Source of the DNA: Uranotaenia lowii
Lineage: Eukaryota > Arthropoda > Insecta > Diptera > Culicidae
Direction: 5' to 3'
Assembly: GCF_029784155.1 (NCBI RefSeq)
Contig: NC_073693.1
Span: 331,270,592-331,334,591, forward strand
Length of the DNA stretch: 64,000 nt
Shown: positions 54,604 through 64,000 of the stretch, in pieces
Layout of the letters: every line of letters begins with the position of its first letter
Position numbering within the stretch: position 1 is the stretch's first letter
Notes under the pieces: model-generated
Seen by the model: only the letters and a program-made list of their open reading frames with translations
What the model was told of the DNA's origin: nothing
Databases searched by the model: none
Program-made: the position numbers and the translations under genes

Positions 54604-55846
54604 AAGGGTGATACGGTCAAAATTTGGTCAATATCAATTTTACGTATTTCTTTCAATTTTGCATTAAAAAAAACTTGAACATCCCTCATTTTGAAGGTGT
54701 GTGTGTGTGTGTAAAATGTTGCTCCTATTTTGATTTTGGAATTCACTCTTCAGTTGTCAAAATGCCGTCCAAGGAAGAAGAGCAGCATATCAAAATTTTG
54801 CTCGCGCATCGCGAAAATCCGTTACAAATTTAATTAAAGTGTTTGGGGAACGTTTGTCGACAGCCAGGAAATCTGAATCGGGGGGGAAATCGAAAACCGG
54901 AAGTCGCTCTGAGACGACAAAGAGAATTGCCGGTAGTTTCAAGCGAAAACCTAACCTCTCTCTCCGAGATGCCGCAAATAAGCTGGGTGTATCGTCTACA
55001 ACCGTGCATCGAGCCGGACTATCAACTTACAAGAAGGTAGTGACTCCAAATTGCGATGATAAACAAAATACGACGGCTAAAGCGCGATCCAGAGGCTGTA
55101 CACGACGATGCTGACGAAGTTTGACTGCGTGGTAATGGACGATGAAACCTACGCCAAAGCCGACTACAAGCGGCTTCCGGGACAGGAGTTTTATACGGCA
55201 AAAGGAAGGGGAAAGGTAGCAGATATTTTCAAGCACATGGAACTGTCAAAGTTCGCGAAGAAATATCGAGTTTGGCAAGCCATCTGTACCTGTGGCTTAA
55301 AAAGCAGCATTTTCATAGCTTCCGGGACTGTAAACCAAGAAATTTACGTGAAAGAGTGTTTGAATAAACGTCTGCTGCCTTTCCTGAAGAAACACGGTTG
55401 ATCCGTACTGATTTGGCCGGATTTGGCATCTTGCCATTACGGTAAAAAGGCCATGGAGTGGTACGCCGCCAACAACGTGCAGGTGGTTCCCAAGGACAAG
55501 AACCCTCCCAACATGCCAGAGCTCCGCCCAATTGAGAAACACTGGGCTATTGTCAAGCGGAACCAACAGAAGATCAAATAAACTTCTAAGGACAAGCAGC
55601 AGTTCAAGACAAACTGGCTTTCTGCGGCGAAGAAGGTGGACAAGGTGGCTGTACAAAATCTGATAACAGGGGTTAAGCGTAATGCCCGGCAATTCGGATT
55701 TGGAAAAGCGGAAGCTTAACTGAATATTTTTCCTGAATTTTATACTAATTAAACTTGAAAAAGAAATTTAATTTGATTTTTTAAATAAACGATTTCACCG
55801 ATTTACACGCGTTTTCCCTTGACCAAATTTTGACCGTATCACCCTT
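54604..55846 (+). mobile_element. Mariner element A, copy 3 (near full length)
   Basis: 1243 bp between TA dinucleotides (54602-54603, 55847-55848), with ~28-bp inverted ends (AAGGGTGATACGGTCAAAAT and its inverse). It is the most complete element A copy in the window. Confidence 0.93.
54762..55719 (+). pseudogene. Element A DD37E transposase, multiply broken
   Basis: Starts MPSKEEEQHIKILLAHREN. About 25 residues of the first helix-turn-helix are missing, with a frameshift. The catalytic part is readable: MDDETYAKADYK (first Asp), IWPDLASCHYGKK (second Asp) and RPIEKHWAIVK (Glu), with 37 residues between the second Asp and the Glu. A TGA at about 55399 and a TAA at about 55579 interrupt the frame. 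Ends FGFGKAEA then stop. Confidence 0.9.
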
Positions 55847-55848
55847 TA

Positions 55849-57364
55849 ATATTGCTTACAACTTTTAATGCAAAGTTTTTCTAAACATTTACAGATAAGT
55901 AGAAAAGAACAATTTTTATTATCGGACAATTTCATAGATTCGGCAACCTACTGGACAGTTAAAACGACAAACTACTGTAAGTACACTCAATCACAATATC
56001 ATTCACCCATTTTAAAATTCAAAACTTAAAAGCTTTTTCATTCCGCCCCAAGTTAATTACATTATATAGGTTTTCAGTGTTCCACTATAAAACAACAACA
56101 AAATTTAATGCCATTTATGTAAACTTTGGTTCCTAGATTCCTTGAAAAAGGCTAAATAAACTATGCCGAAACGTCGGATGTAGTATAAAACCTTGTTTTA
56201 ACATCTAATGAATATTGAAAATACCGATAATATTTACATCATTACCTTACCAATCGATAGGAAAATTTAATATTTCCTAAAGTCTTTTTAGGATTTTTTT
56301 AACTTCATGCATTTTTTAATTCTAAAGGAGTTTAAATTTGTTACATCCTACTCTACAGCTCAACCCTTTTAAACCCTAAACGGCCTTAAGGCTAGAGTTC
56401 CTTGAAGGTAAGAAAAAGTCATTTGATCTATGTCCTTCAGCTTTGCCGTCTTGGGGAAAGTCGTTGCCAGAGAAAATTCCAGTGAGCTCAATATCTTATA
56501 ATTTAATTTGCATTGCGTGAGGACAAAATATTGAAGAAAACCAAAAAATGGACCTAAATCTCATTTAAAATATCTGCCAAAGTTCTATCGTTCGCTTTGA
56601 CAAAAAAGAAAACTTTCTTGACTAATTTATGCGTCCATATGTTTCTTCGATATCTTTTGGGTAACCAGGCATCAGTGTAAATTTGAAAAATTTTGAAATG
56701 ATTTGGTTGATTCTTGAATTAGCGCAAAGCGTTTCAATTTTGTATGGAAATTTGTATGGAAAACGAAAGTTTTGCGTATTAAATAATCCAGAAAATTCAA
56801 ATAAGCTTGGAATGAAGTTTCTCTTAAATTAATGGTTTTGCATTTTCTTAAGCTTCATTTTTTTGCTTACATGAGAAGTAGCCTAGTTTTCATAAAAAAA
56901 TAGTTATAAACATTTAAAATAAAAAATCTGAATTCAATGGAAATTATTTTTAAAAAAATGGCAGGTTTTGCTGGCTAGAGCTTCCACAAATTTCAAGAAA
57001 TGATTTAGTCAAGATTAAATAAGTCTTGATGACTTTGGTTATTGGGTTATTTGGATTCATTGGTTATGCAAAATAGTTTTTGAACGATTTTTTTTTATTT
57101 TATCCTACTGTTAAACAGCTTTTCGATAAGCAGTCTAAAACGCTAGAATAAAAAAAATTGAATATTATATTTGTATAACATCGAATATCTATTCTGGGTA
57201 AAAAGTTAGGTTTAGTGTTTGTCGACATAAAATGTAAAATCCAAAGATTATTTTATAGAACTTTTAGTACATCTCTGGTGTTTTTTAATGAAAAACTTTG
57301 TTTTTCCATACAAATTTCCAAACCAAATTGAAACTCGTTGCGCTAATTCAGGACAGAATTAATC
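55849..57364. other. AT-rich region with one Penelope-type relic
   Basis: Apart from 56131-56190 nothing structured is seen. AAATTCAAA-rich, no coding sequence. Confidence 0.5.
56131..56190 (+). repeat. Penelope-type terminal relic
   Basis: CTTGAAAAAGGC, a spacer, then GCCGAAACGTCGGATG. This resembles the CTGAnGA-stem-GAAAC end found in Penelope-like elements (compare 14098-14130), with a damaged first core. Confidence 0.45.
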
Positions 57365-57466
57365 AATACTAGTATGTCACTAGCTACTTGCTAGCATCCT
57401 CAGTGGGTTATCGAAGTCGATAACCCACTGAGGATCCTAGCAAGTAGCTAGTGAAATACTAGTATT
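57365..57466. repeat. 102-bp near-perfect palindrome with hammerhead-like core
   Basis: Two ~50-bp arms around a 2-nt centre (GGGTTATCGA ag TCGATAACCC), with few mismatches. On the plus strand the right arm reads CTGAGGA (57428-57434), stem CTAGC/GCTAG with loop AAGTA, then GAAA (57453-57456), that is CUGANGA-stem-GAAA. The left arm mirrors it on the minus strand but has GACA instead of GAAA. Confidence 0.85.
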
Positions 57467-57790
57467 TGGATCTTCCAAATACTGTAGCTGAATTCAAAGA
57501 AATCATCGAATACTTTGAAATCATAGTTTCATTCAGCTAAGTGGTTCTTCAAACCTTTGATTATAAGTTGTTATTGCTTTTTTCAGTTATCAAAACAATC
57601 AAAAAACTAAGGAAGGTGCATAAAATTATAAATTCAAAATTTCATAGAAAGCTTGCAGAGGTCTAATGTACATTCTATTCCTTAAAATCCACGGTTTGAA
57701 TAAAAGTGCCCTGAACCCTCATTCAATAATATCAGATATTTAAACAAAAAAAATTTTAAGCTATTTTCGAGATGTCGACTGTATATTTTA

Positions 57791-58031
57791 ATGTTAATTT
57801 TTCCGGAAAATTAGTCACATTTTTTTTAGAAACAAACGATATTTATTTCTACTCTGACGTTTCGGTGTCGTTTAACACCATCTTCAGGGATTCTACAAGT
57901 GTTAGAATGTGTTTTACAAATAAAATAATGTTTGTTGGTTTAATTAGTGTTATGTTGTATACCGAAACGTCGGAGTTTAAATAAATATCGATCGTTTCTA
58001 AAAATGTGACTGATTTGCCGGAAAATTAACT
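57791..58031. repeat. Palindromic Penelope-type end pair
   Basis: Arms 57791-57864 and 57961-58031 are inverted copies (GTCACATTTTT, GATATTTATTT, then GACGTTTCGGT), around a ~95-bp centre. The left arm continues on the minus strand into CTGAAGA (57887-57881), stem GGTGT/ACACC, then GAAAC. The right arm retains only the CCGAAACGTCGG side. Confidence 0.8.
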
Positions 58032-58040
58032 TTCATTTTT

Positions 58041-59140
58041 GAATTTAAACCGCCGCATTATCAAGTTTAACGGTCAATCAAAAGAATCTATCTATCAAAT
58101 ATTACCAATAGCGCTTGGTTGTTCATTTCTGTTTTGCATGGACCTGTATCGAAAAGTGCTTCGAATCAGTCCAAGAAAGTTTTGAATCGCAATTCACTTG
58201 GAAAACCAACGATTTAAAAATCACTGTTTAAGAGGTTAAAGGCCTACACTTCTGTGTGGAACATAAATCAAAATTGTAGGAAGCTACAATCAGGTGAACC
58301 AGACACTTAAAAGGAAATCAACGAAGGTTCAAGGTGGTTTAATTCAAATCTTGTGCCAAATCAATCAAAGTTTTTAATGCATTACCGAACTTAAAGTTGA
58401 GCCATTTGGAAAAAAAATTCTTGCACAAAATCGTGAGATACCATTTTTTTATTGTTTCATGGTTTCGTGTACCTTTCTTAAAAACCCTCTAGCAATAGAG
58501 ATCAAATGCTCATTCCAGACCAGCCCGGACTAGAACTTCCGGGAACGCCGAGCTAGATCTTTGAATCGGCCGAAATGAGTGATTGAATAGAGTTCAGCAA
58601 CCTAACGTTTTGCCCTCCAGCTCAAGTTTTGTCCTCAAATTATCCTACTAAAGTTGAAGAAAAAAAGTTTATAAGAGATTCACTTGAGGTTTTAAGGAAA
58701 ATTGGATTTAGACACCATGAGTGCACGGATTCACCGTTGTTACTTTTACACTAGTTAAAATATTGTCTCTTGAAGTGAATTTACATATCGAACGTGTTAA
58801 GAAGTTTCTTAACAAGGGCAATAAAGAATCCTAAACTTTCAATTAAAATTCGAACATATTGATTTTTTGTCTGCTTGGACTTAATTATTTATAGCATACA
58901 CCTGAATTGGTTTCCAAAAATTTTGAACCATGATAGGATTAGAAGGATCTGATTAAAATCAACTTTATTCCAACGCTACCCTTAAAACTTTTTTTGAAAC
59001 TCTAACTGCCATAAAAAAATTTAAATGAGGAATGATCTTCTAAATTCTGGCCAATATCACTCTTGAGACCTAGACTAAATATGAATGATAAATGAGTTCT
59101 CCATTCAAAAACTCCACAGCACCGATGATATCCGGGGAAG
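58041..59140. other. AT-rich DNA
   Basis: No gene or structured repeat is recognised. Confidence 0.5.
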
Positions 59141-59147
59141 GTACTCA

Positions 59148-59560
59148 CATTCATGGTCAGTCAGACGTTGAAGTAGCAATATTTAATATAAAAAACCGCA
59201 CCGGTTAGCAGGAACTTTGAACTTCTCTTCGCGAAACAAAAACTGAAACAAAACTGAAAAGCATTGACGATGAAATACGATCCTCGGCTGCTGACTTCAA
59301 ATAGCCGGCACTAGTTATGTCACGTGCTTTTTTCGACGTTCGGCTTTGGTTGCTTCCTTTTACTGCCAGGTTCTGCTTGGGGTTTTTACGTTTGGTATTC
59401 GGAAATTAGCAGCTTCTTGTCTTGTCTTCTTGAATGAATGAACTGTTGATCGCGCGCACCCAAAATAGCAGTCGTTTTTTCTCTCTCGATCTCAGTGTTT
59501 AAAAGGAAGCTGCCCGGTTCGAAAAAAAAAAAACGAAAACAACAACCGAACAAAAATCCC
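59148..59560 (-). promoter_or_regulatory. Possible promoter and first exon (minus strand)
   Basis: On the minus strand an ATG AAT is followed directly by a GTGAGT splice donor (about 59151-59156). Behind it lies ~300 bp of GC-richer sequence with a GAGAGAGA motif (about 59481-59489). This fits a 5' untranslated exon whose reading begins just before the first intron. No downstream exon is visible, so it stays tentative. Confidence 0.25.
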
Positions 59561-59562
59561 GA

Positions 59563-60062
59563 NNNNNNNNNNNNNNNNNNNNNNNNNNNNNNNNNNNNNN
59601 NNNNNNNNNNNNNNNNNNNNNNNNNNNNNNNNNNNNNNNNNNNNNNNNNNNNNNNNNNNNNNNNNNNNNNNNNNNNNNNNNNNNNNNNNNNNNNNNNNNN
59701 NNNNNNNNNNNNNNNNNNNNNNNNNNNNNNNNNNNNNNNNNNNNNNNNNNNNNNNNNNNNNNNNNNNNNNNNNNNNNNNNNNNNNNNNNNNNNNNNNNNN
59801 NNNNNNNNNNNNNNNNNNNNNNNNNNNNNNNNNNNNNNNNNNNNNNNNNNNNNNNNNNNNNNNNNNNNNNNNNNNNNNNNNNNNNNNNNNNNNNNNNNNN
59901 NNNNNNNNNNNNNNNNNNNNNNNNNNNNNNNNNNNNNNNNNNNNNNNNNNNNNNNNNNNNNNNNNNNNNNNNNNNNNNNNNNNNNNNNNNNNNNNNNNNN
60001 NNNNNNNNNNNNNNNNNNNNNNNNNNNNNNNNNNNNNNNNNNNNNNNNNNNNNNNNNNNNNN
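59563..60062. other. Assembly gap (500 N)
   Basis: Exactly 500 N. Confidence 0.99.
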
Positions 60063-60320
60063 TCCAAATACCACACCATGCCAAATTTGATACCATTTAC
60101 TTGATGCGTTCTCGTTTTATGCGAAAAATTGACTTTTGCTTGGGAGGCCCCTCCCCCCTTCATGAGAAAGGGAGGGGTCTCAAACCATAAAAGGAACCTT
60201 CCCCTGCCTCCAATACCCCCACCTACCAAGTTTCACGCAAATCGGTTCAGTAGTTTCCGAGTCTATAGGGAACAGACAGACAGACAGACAGACAGAAATT
60301 CATTTTTATATATATAGATT
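60063..60320 (+). repeat. Retroposon-like 3' end with GACA repeat
   Basis: CAAGTTTCACGCAAATCGGT is followed by TAGTTTCCGAGTCTATAGGG, then (ACAG)n at 60271-60295 and an ATATATAGAT end. This reads like the conserved tail of a widespread arthropod repeat; the clade is not assigned. A small hairpin, CCCCTCCC / GGGAGGGG, lies at about 60149-60177. Confidence 0.5.
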
Positions 60321-60447
60321 GATAGATCCTAGGCTTCAGCCTTTTATCTTTAATGGTGCTTACAATATATTTATGCAAAAACTAATTTAAGTCTATTTTT
60401 GATTTATTCTCTGGACATATTCAGTTTTATAACGTTAGCATGTGCAT

Positions 60448-61225
60448 TAGACTGCCCCAAATTTGTATGGGAAATTCAAAACCTGTGAAATGTTATACGC
60501 TGCAGGCTAAAATTGATCCTAGGCCTAGTACTAGATCTCATGCCAAATTTGGGCCAGATCGGATCACGGGAAGGGGTCGCTCAACGAGCCTGAAGTTTGT
60601 ATGGGATTTTGAGACATTTTGTTCGGGAGAAACATGAAAAACAAGTTTTTCAGCAATAACTTTGATTCCCGTCGGTCGATTTCTTTCAAAAACGGGTTTT
60701 CTCAAAGCCTAAATTATGAAAAACATTTCATCCGAAGACTGCATATCGATAAGAGTTAAGACAAAAAAGTTATTAGGCTTCCAAAATGGGCAAACTTTTT
60801 TAAGGATGGTATTCATCACTGTAAATGAGTCGGGGCGGTCGAACTTATTGACGCCTCATTAGCAGTGATGTATACCACCGTAAAAAAAGTTAGCCCATTT
60901 TGGAAGTCCAATAACTTTTTTGTCTTAACTCTTATCGATATGCAGTCTTCGGATGAAATGTTTTTCATAATTTAAGCTTTGAGAAAACCCGTTTTTGAAA
61001 GAAATCGACCGACGGGAACCAAAGTTATTGATGAAAAACTGGTTTTTCATGTTTCTCCCGAACAAAATGTCTCAAAATCCCATACAAACTTCAGGCTCGT
61101 TGAGCGACCCCTTCCCGTGATCCGATCTGGCCCAAATTTGGCATGAGATCTTGTACTAGGCCTAGGATCAATTTTAGCCTGCAGCGCATAACTTTTTCAA
61201 AAGTCGGGTCATTTGGGGCACTCTA
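60448..61225. mobile_element. hAT-like foldback element, 778 bp
   Basis: Ends TAGACTGCCCCAAAT and (inverted) TAGAGTGCCCCAAAT, with a perfect 8-bp target duplication ATGTGCAT at 60440-60447 and 61226-61233. Almost the whole element is one palindrome: arms of about 380 bp around a ~25-bp centre near 60830-60853, with small differences between arms. No transposase is present. The 8-bp duplication and TAG-type ends fit hAT. Confidence 0.92.
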
Positions 61226-61233
61226 ATGTGCAT

Positions 61234-62189
61234 TGTAGAGCGCCATCATTCTGTATATTGGTTCATTGCAAGCGTAGTTTTGAATTCGGTTAGGGAGCTG
61301 GAACGGTCGTATGCTGCGTAGACTGCTACGTCCTTCGTTAGGAGAAATCTGTGACATCAAATAAGGTGAAAAATATTTTCCACAGGTCAAATCCTTTAAA
61401 AACAACATGTCGAGTAAGCTAAGGTTAGAATCATTACAAACGTTTTGGTTCCAAATTTAATAATAAAAATTTAAATTCGTTATCTGTGATCAGATTTGCC
61501 ATTTATTGATCTTGATTTTCAGGTTGGGAAAATATCCTGATTCGAATCTTAGGTTGGCACCTCAACCTAAAATAAGATGTATTCAAAACTCATCATTTAG
61601 GAATATGTAGGAAAATATGCCATATTACAAACCATTTTTAAGATTTGGCTTTGAAAAATTCACTCTCAATTCTTGTGAAGAAATGAACCCTATGAAAGCT
61701 TCATACTGGTTATCAAGAATAGAAAAATCTCAAACAGTTTTTCCATTTGCATTATTTATCCAGGTTCACAAGCTCAGTTGCGAATAAATAATTCATGAAA
61801 GAATTCACATTAAAAACCTAAGATTCAGAATTCAAATAAGAGATTTTTAGTTGAGGATACTGATACAAATATCGGTTTTTGATTAATAACACTAAGTTTA
61901 CAAAATTAAACAATAATCGTGAACTTTAATAACCTACCTATATTGTTAATGTGAAATCGGGCGCCAAATCCGAAAAGGTGAATAAATTTTCTATCGATCA
62001 CCCGAACACCATTTTTGCGTCTGATCAACAGTATTGTTAATATAAGTGACTTTATGATAGAAAAAATTATAAAAAAACGCATTTTTTAAGAGAAAACTTT
62101 GTTTCAGCGAAAGCTTAGACTCGATGGTAACATTAGTTATGGCTACTTTACCCTAACAGTAATTTTTGTCAAATTTTTTATTAGCTTAC
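61234..62189. other. AT-rich DNA
   Basis: No gene is recognised. Confidence 0.5.
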
Positions 62190-62640
62190 CAGAAGTTCAC
62201 ATGCCAAATTTCAGAAAGATCTACCCATAGGGAGGGGTTGCTTGAGTCTCAAACGTGAATAGGATTCTAAGGAATTTTGCCCGGGAAGAACAAAAAATAC
62301 TGGTTTTTCATCAATTACTTTTTTCTTCACAAGGCGATTGTTTTTTATGGTAAATTCTCTTAAGGGATATATTGAGACAAATATTTCACTCGAAGATTGC
62401 AACACCATTGGAATCAAAATAAAAAAGTTATAGCGGTTCAAAGGTCTCAAAATTTGTCTAACACGCAATGAGTACTTTTTACGCATTGCGTTTTATGCGA
62501 GAATTTTCGACCAAAAACACAAACTCGAAACCGCAATAATTTTTCTGTTTCAAATCCAATTGTGTTACAGTCTTCGAGTAAAATATTTGTCTCAACTTAG
62601 GCTTAAAAAAAAATAACCATAAAAAATGGTTTTAAGATAT
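62190..62640. repeat. Degenerate relative of the hAT-like foldback
   Basis: Shares ATGCCAAATTTCAG, GGGAGGGGTTGCT and an ATTTTGCCCGGGAAGAAC-like stretch with the arms of 60448-61225. It is itself partly palindromic: TTGAGACAAATATTT at about 62371 and its inverse at about 62583. No target duplication was found. Its right side abuts the pogo-like element. Confidence 0.6.
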
Positions 62641-62641
62641 A

Positions 62642-63491
62642 CAGTCCCCCCACAATCATTAGTCAATTAACGTCTCCTTCCACCATAAAATGTTCGTTTA
62701 TTCGGGTGTAAGTTAACCAAATATCAAGCTTTGCATGAATTTCAGTCATTAAATACTTCCTCTTTGATTTCAAATATGTTTTTATTTTCAATTTTGTTAA
62801 AAAATAAAATAATTTACCGAAACAATCAACGTTTTTCAAAACCACAATCATAGGTCAAAATTGTAGCTTGTAACAATTATTAGTCAAATTGCCCACAATT
62901 ATTGACAACACTCGAGTATCAACATGAAAATCAACAAGTTTCTGGTAAACATTCAGGGGCATTCTTCGCTAGTTTACATTTAAGGGGCAATTGGGTTGAG
63001 CTATAGCAACCAAGAAATGTTTTGTTTTGCTTGTAAAAAAGTGACCCATGATTGTGTGGAACTTGGTGGATTCTGTAACAATTATGGGTCGTTTTTATTT
63101 TGCCAAATATTATTGAATTTTCGCATTTCATTCACTCAGTATTATTTCGAAAATGTGAACACGTCCTTTATGCTTATATGGGACCAATTTATTTGGTTGG
63201 AATCTTTGAAATACCCGCATAAGGGGCTTAACGGCTTAAGATGTCAACCTTATAACATTGGAATTTTATGCGATAGTTCGACAACTTATAGTTCACCTAT
63301 GATAAAAAGTATTTAAACATAATTTTTACTGTTATCAAACACACAAATAATGTTTTAAATGCATTTTGATGATATTGTCGATTATCCAAAAATATTAATT
63401 CGAATTAATTTCTTTTAGTTTAGTAGATATCAGCAGTTCTAATGATCGGTGACTAACAATTGTGTGTGACCCATGATTGTGGGGGGGACTG
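62642..63491. mobile_element. pogo/Tc1-like MITE, 850 bp
   Basis: Inverted ends CAGTCCCCCCACAATCATTA and (inverted) TGACCCATGATTGTGGGG then GGGACTG, flanked by TA (62640-62641, 63492-63493). CAGT-type ends with TA fit the pogo branch of Tc1/mariner. The end motif is repeated inside in several forms (ACAATTATTAGTCAA near 62874, ACAATTATTGACAA near 62895, ACCCATGATTGTGTGG near 63044). No transposase is present; internal open frames are short and unremarkable. Confidence 0.85.
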
Positions 63492-63493
63492 TA

Positions 63494-64000
63494 CCATAGC
63501 GGTAGCTTATCATTAAAATGATCGTAGTATCCTGTGTGCTAATTCAAGGAAAAACGCTCTCTTCTCAACAAACTAGCGACCATAGCAGGCGTGATAGCCA
63601 GAATAAAACAATTAAGTTTTATAATCAAGATTTAAATATCAATGTGAGAATATCATTGAGGATTCAAACTGCAGGAGATAGCTATTGCATAATTTTGTCT
63701 CTTGATTCATAATTAAAATTTTACATTCATTCAGAGCCAGTATAGAAAGACAAACCAGGGGAAAATCACAAATTTAAAATAAGATCTGGATTCAATTCGA
63801 AGATTTCGTTCTTTGAAAAATCTAGATTTTAATTTTAAAACATTGATTTTTACAACTCCGCACTACTAAATTGTTCGTTTTTGTTAAAAAGTTTGATTTT
63901 GAAAAGGCGTGCTTTTCCTATTGAAAAAATGTCCAAAAATAGTGCTACTTTTTGACACTGTTTTGATTTGCAAGGAAAAAACCACAATTTGTTTGTTCAG
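63494..64000. other. AT-rich DNA to window end
   Basis: No gene or terminal repeats are recognised. Confidence 0.5.

Noticed and set aside
62996..63316. 106-codon open frame inside the pogo-like element
   Set aside because: No transposase motif and AT-rich composition like the surroundings.

Overview
The window looks like intergenic and intronic DNA of an insect, most likely a mosquito or close relative. It is AT-rich, has only a few short exons with insect-type splice sites, and is packed with transposon relics. Four mariner-type copies are present; the two that keep the whole catalytic region have 37 residues between the second and third catalytic residues (DD37E), a lineage known from mosquitoes. 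Three runs of exactly 500 N (4911-5410, 24845-25344, 59563-60062) are scaffold gaps of conventional size.

Layout. 1-4910: a 13-bp satellite with an EcoRI site in every unit, plus a 1.5-kb non-satellite segment present twice, 3369 bp apart, the second copy ending at the first gap. 5411-10082: AT-rich DNA with a 212-bp hAT MITE and a 681-bp TTAA-flanked element. 10083-14213: two head-to-head Penelope-like retroelements forming a 4-kb palindrome inside one 12-bp target duplication. 16538-17168: last coding exon of an unidentified acidic protein, then a long CAT-rich region that may be its 3' UTR. 18690-24844: nested repeats, with ~80-bp arrays on both sides, two TA-flanked insertions and a ten-unit array of a ~138-bp hairpin repeat. 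25479-25747 (minus): first coding exon of a secreted 5'-nucleotidase/apyrase whose remaining exons are not visible. 26000-36840: tandem repeats, a tRNA-like head, two inverted-repeat systems, a 967-bp hAT element and a possible terminal exon at 36084. 36848-47813: a TA-flanked element with GGGG ends, a deleted mariner, and a decayed Ty3/gypsy element (minus) that holds a TTAA element and a second GGGG-ended element, which itself holds a LINE fragment. 47983-48843: an inverted-terminal-repeat element full of small palindromes that carries a spliced-looking, GC-rich exon. 50448-51748: a full-length DD37E mariner broken by one stop codon. 54604-55846: another mariner relic. 56131-58031: Penelope-type termini, two of them palindromic. 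60448-63491: a hAT-like foldback element with 8-bp target duplication, a degenerate relative, and a pogo-like MITE.

Only two host coding exons are well supported (16538-17168 and 25479-25747). The rest is mobile and repeated DNA, and target duplications allow several insertions to be ordered in time. The most unusual signals are the Penelope palindromes with hammerhead-like cores, the exon-bearing element at 47983-48843, and the hairpin array at 20650-21960. All calls come from reading the sequence; no database search was run.
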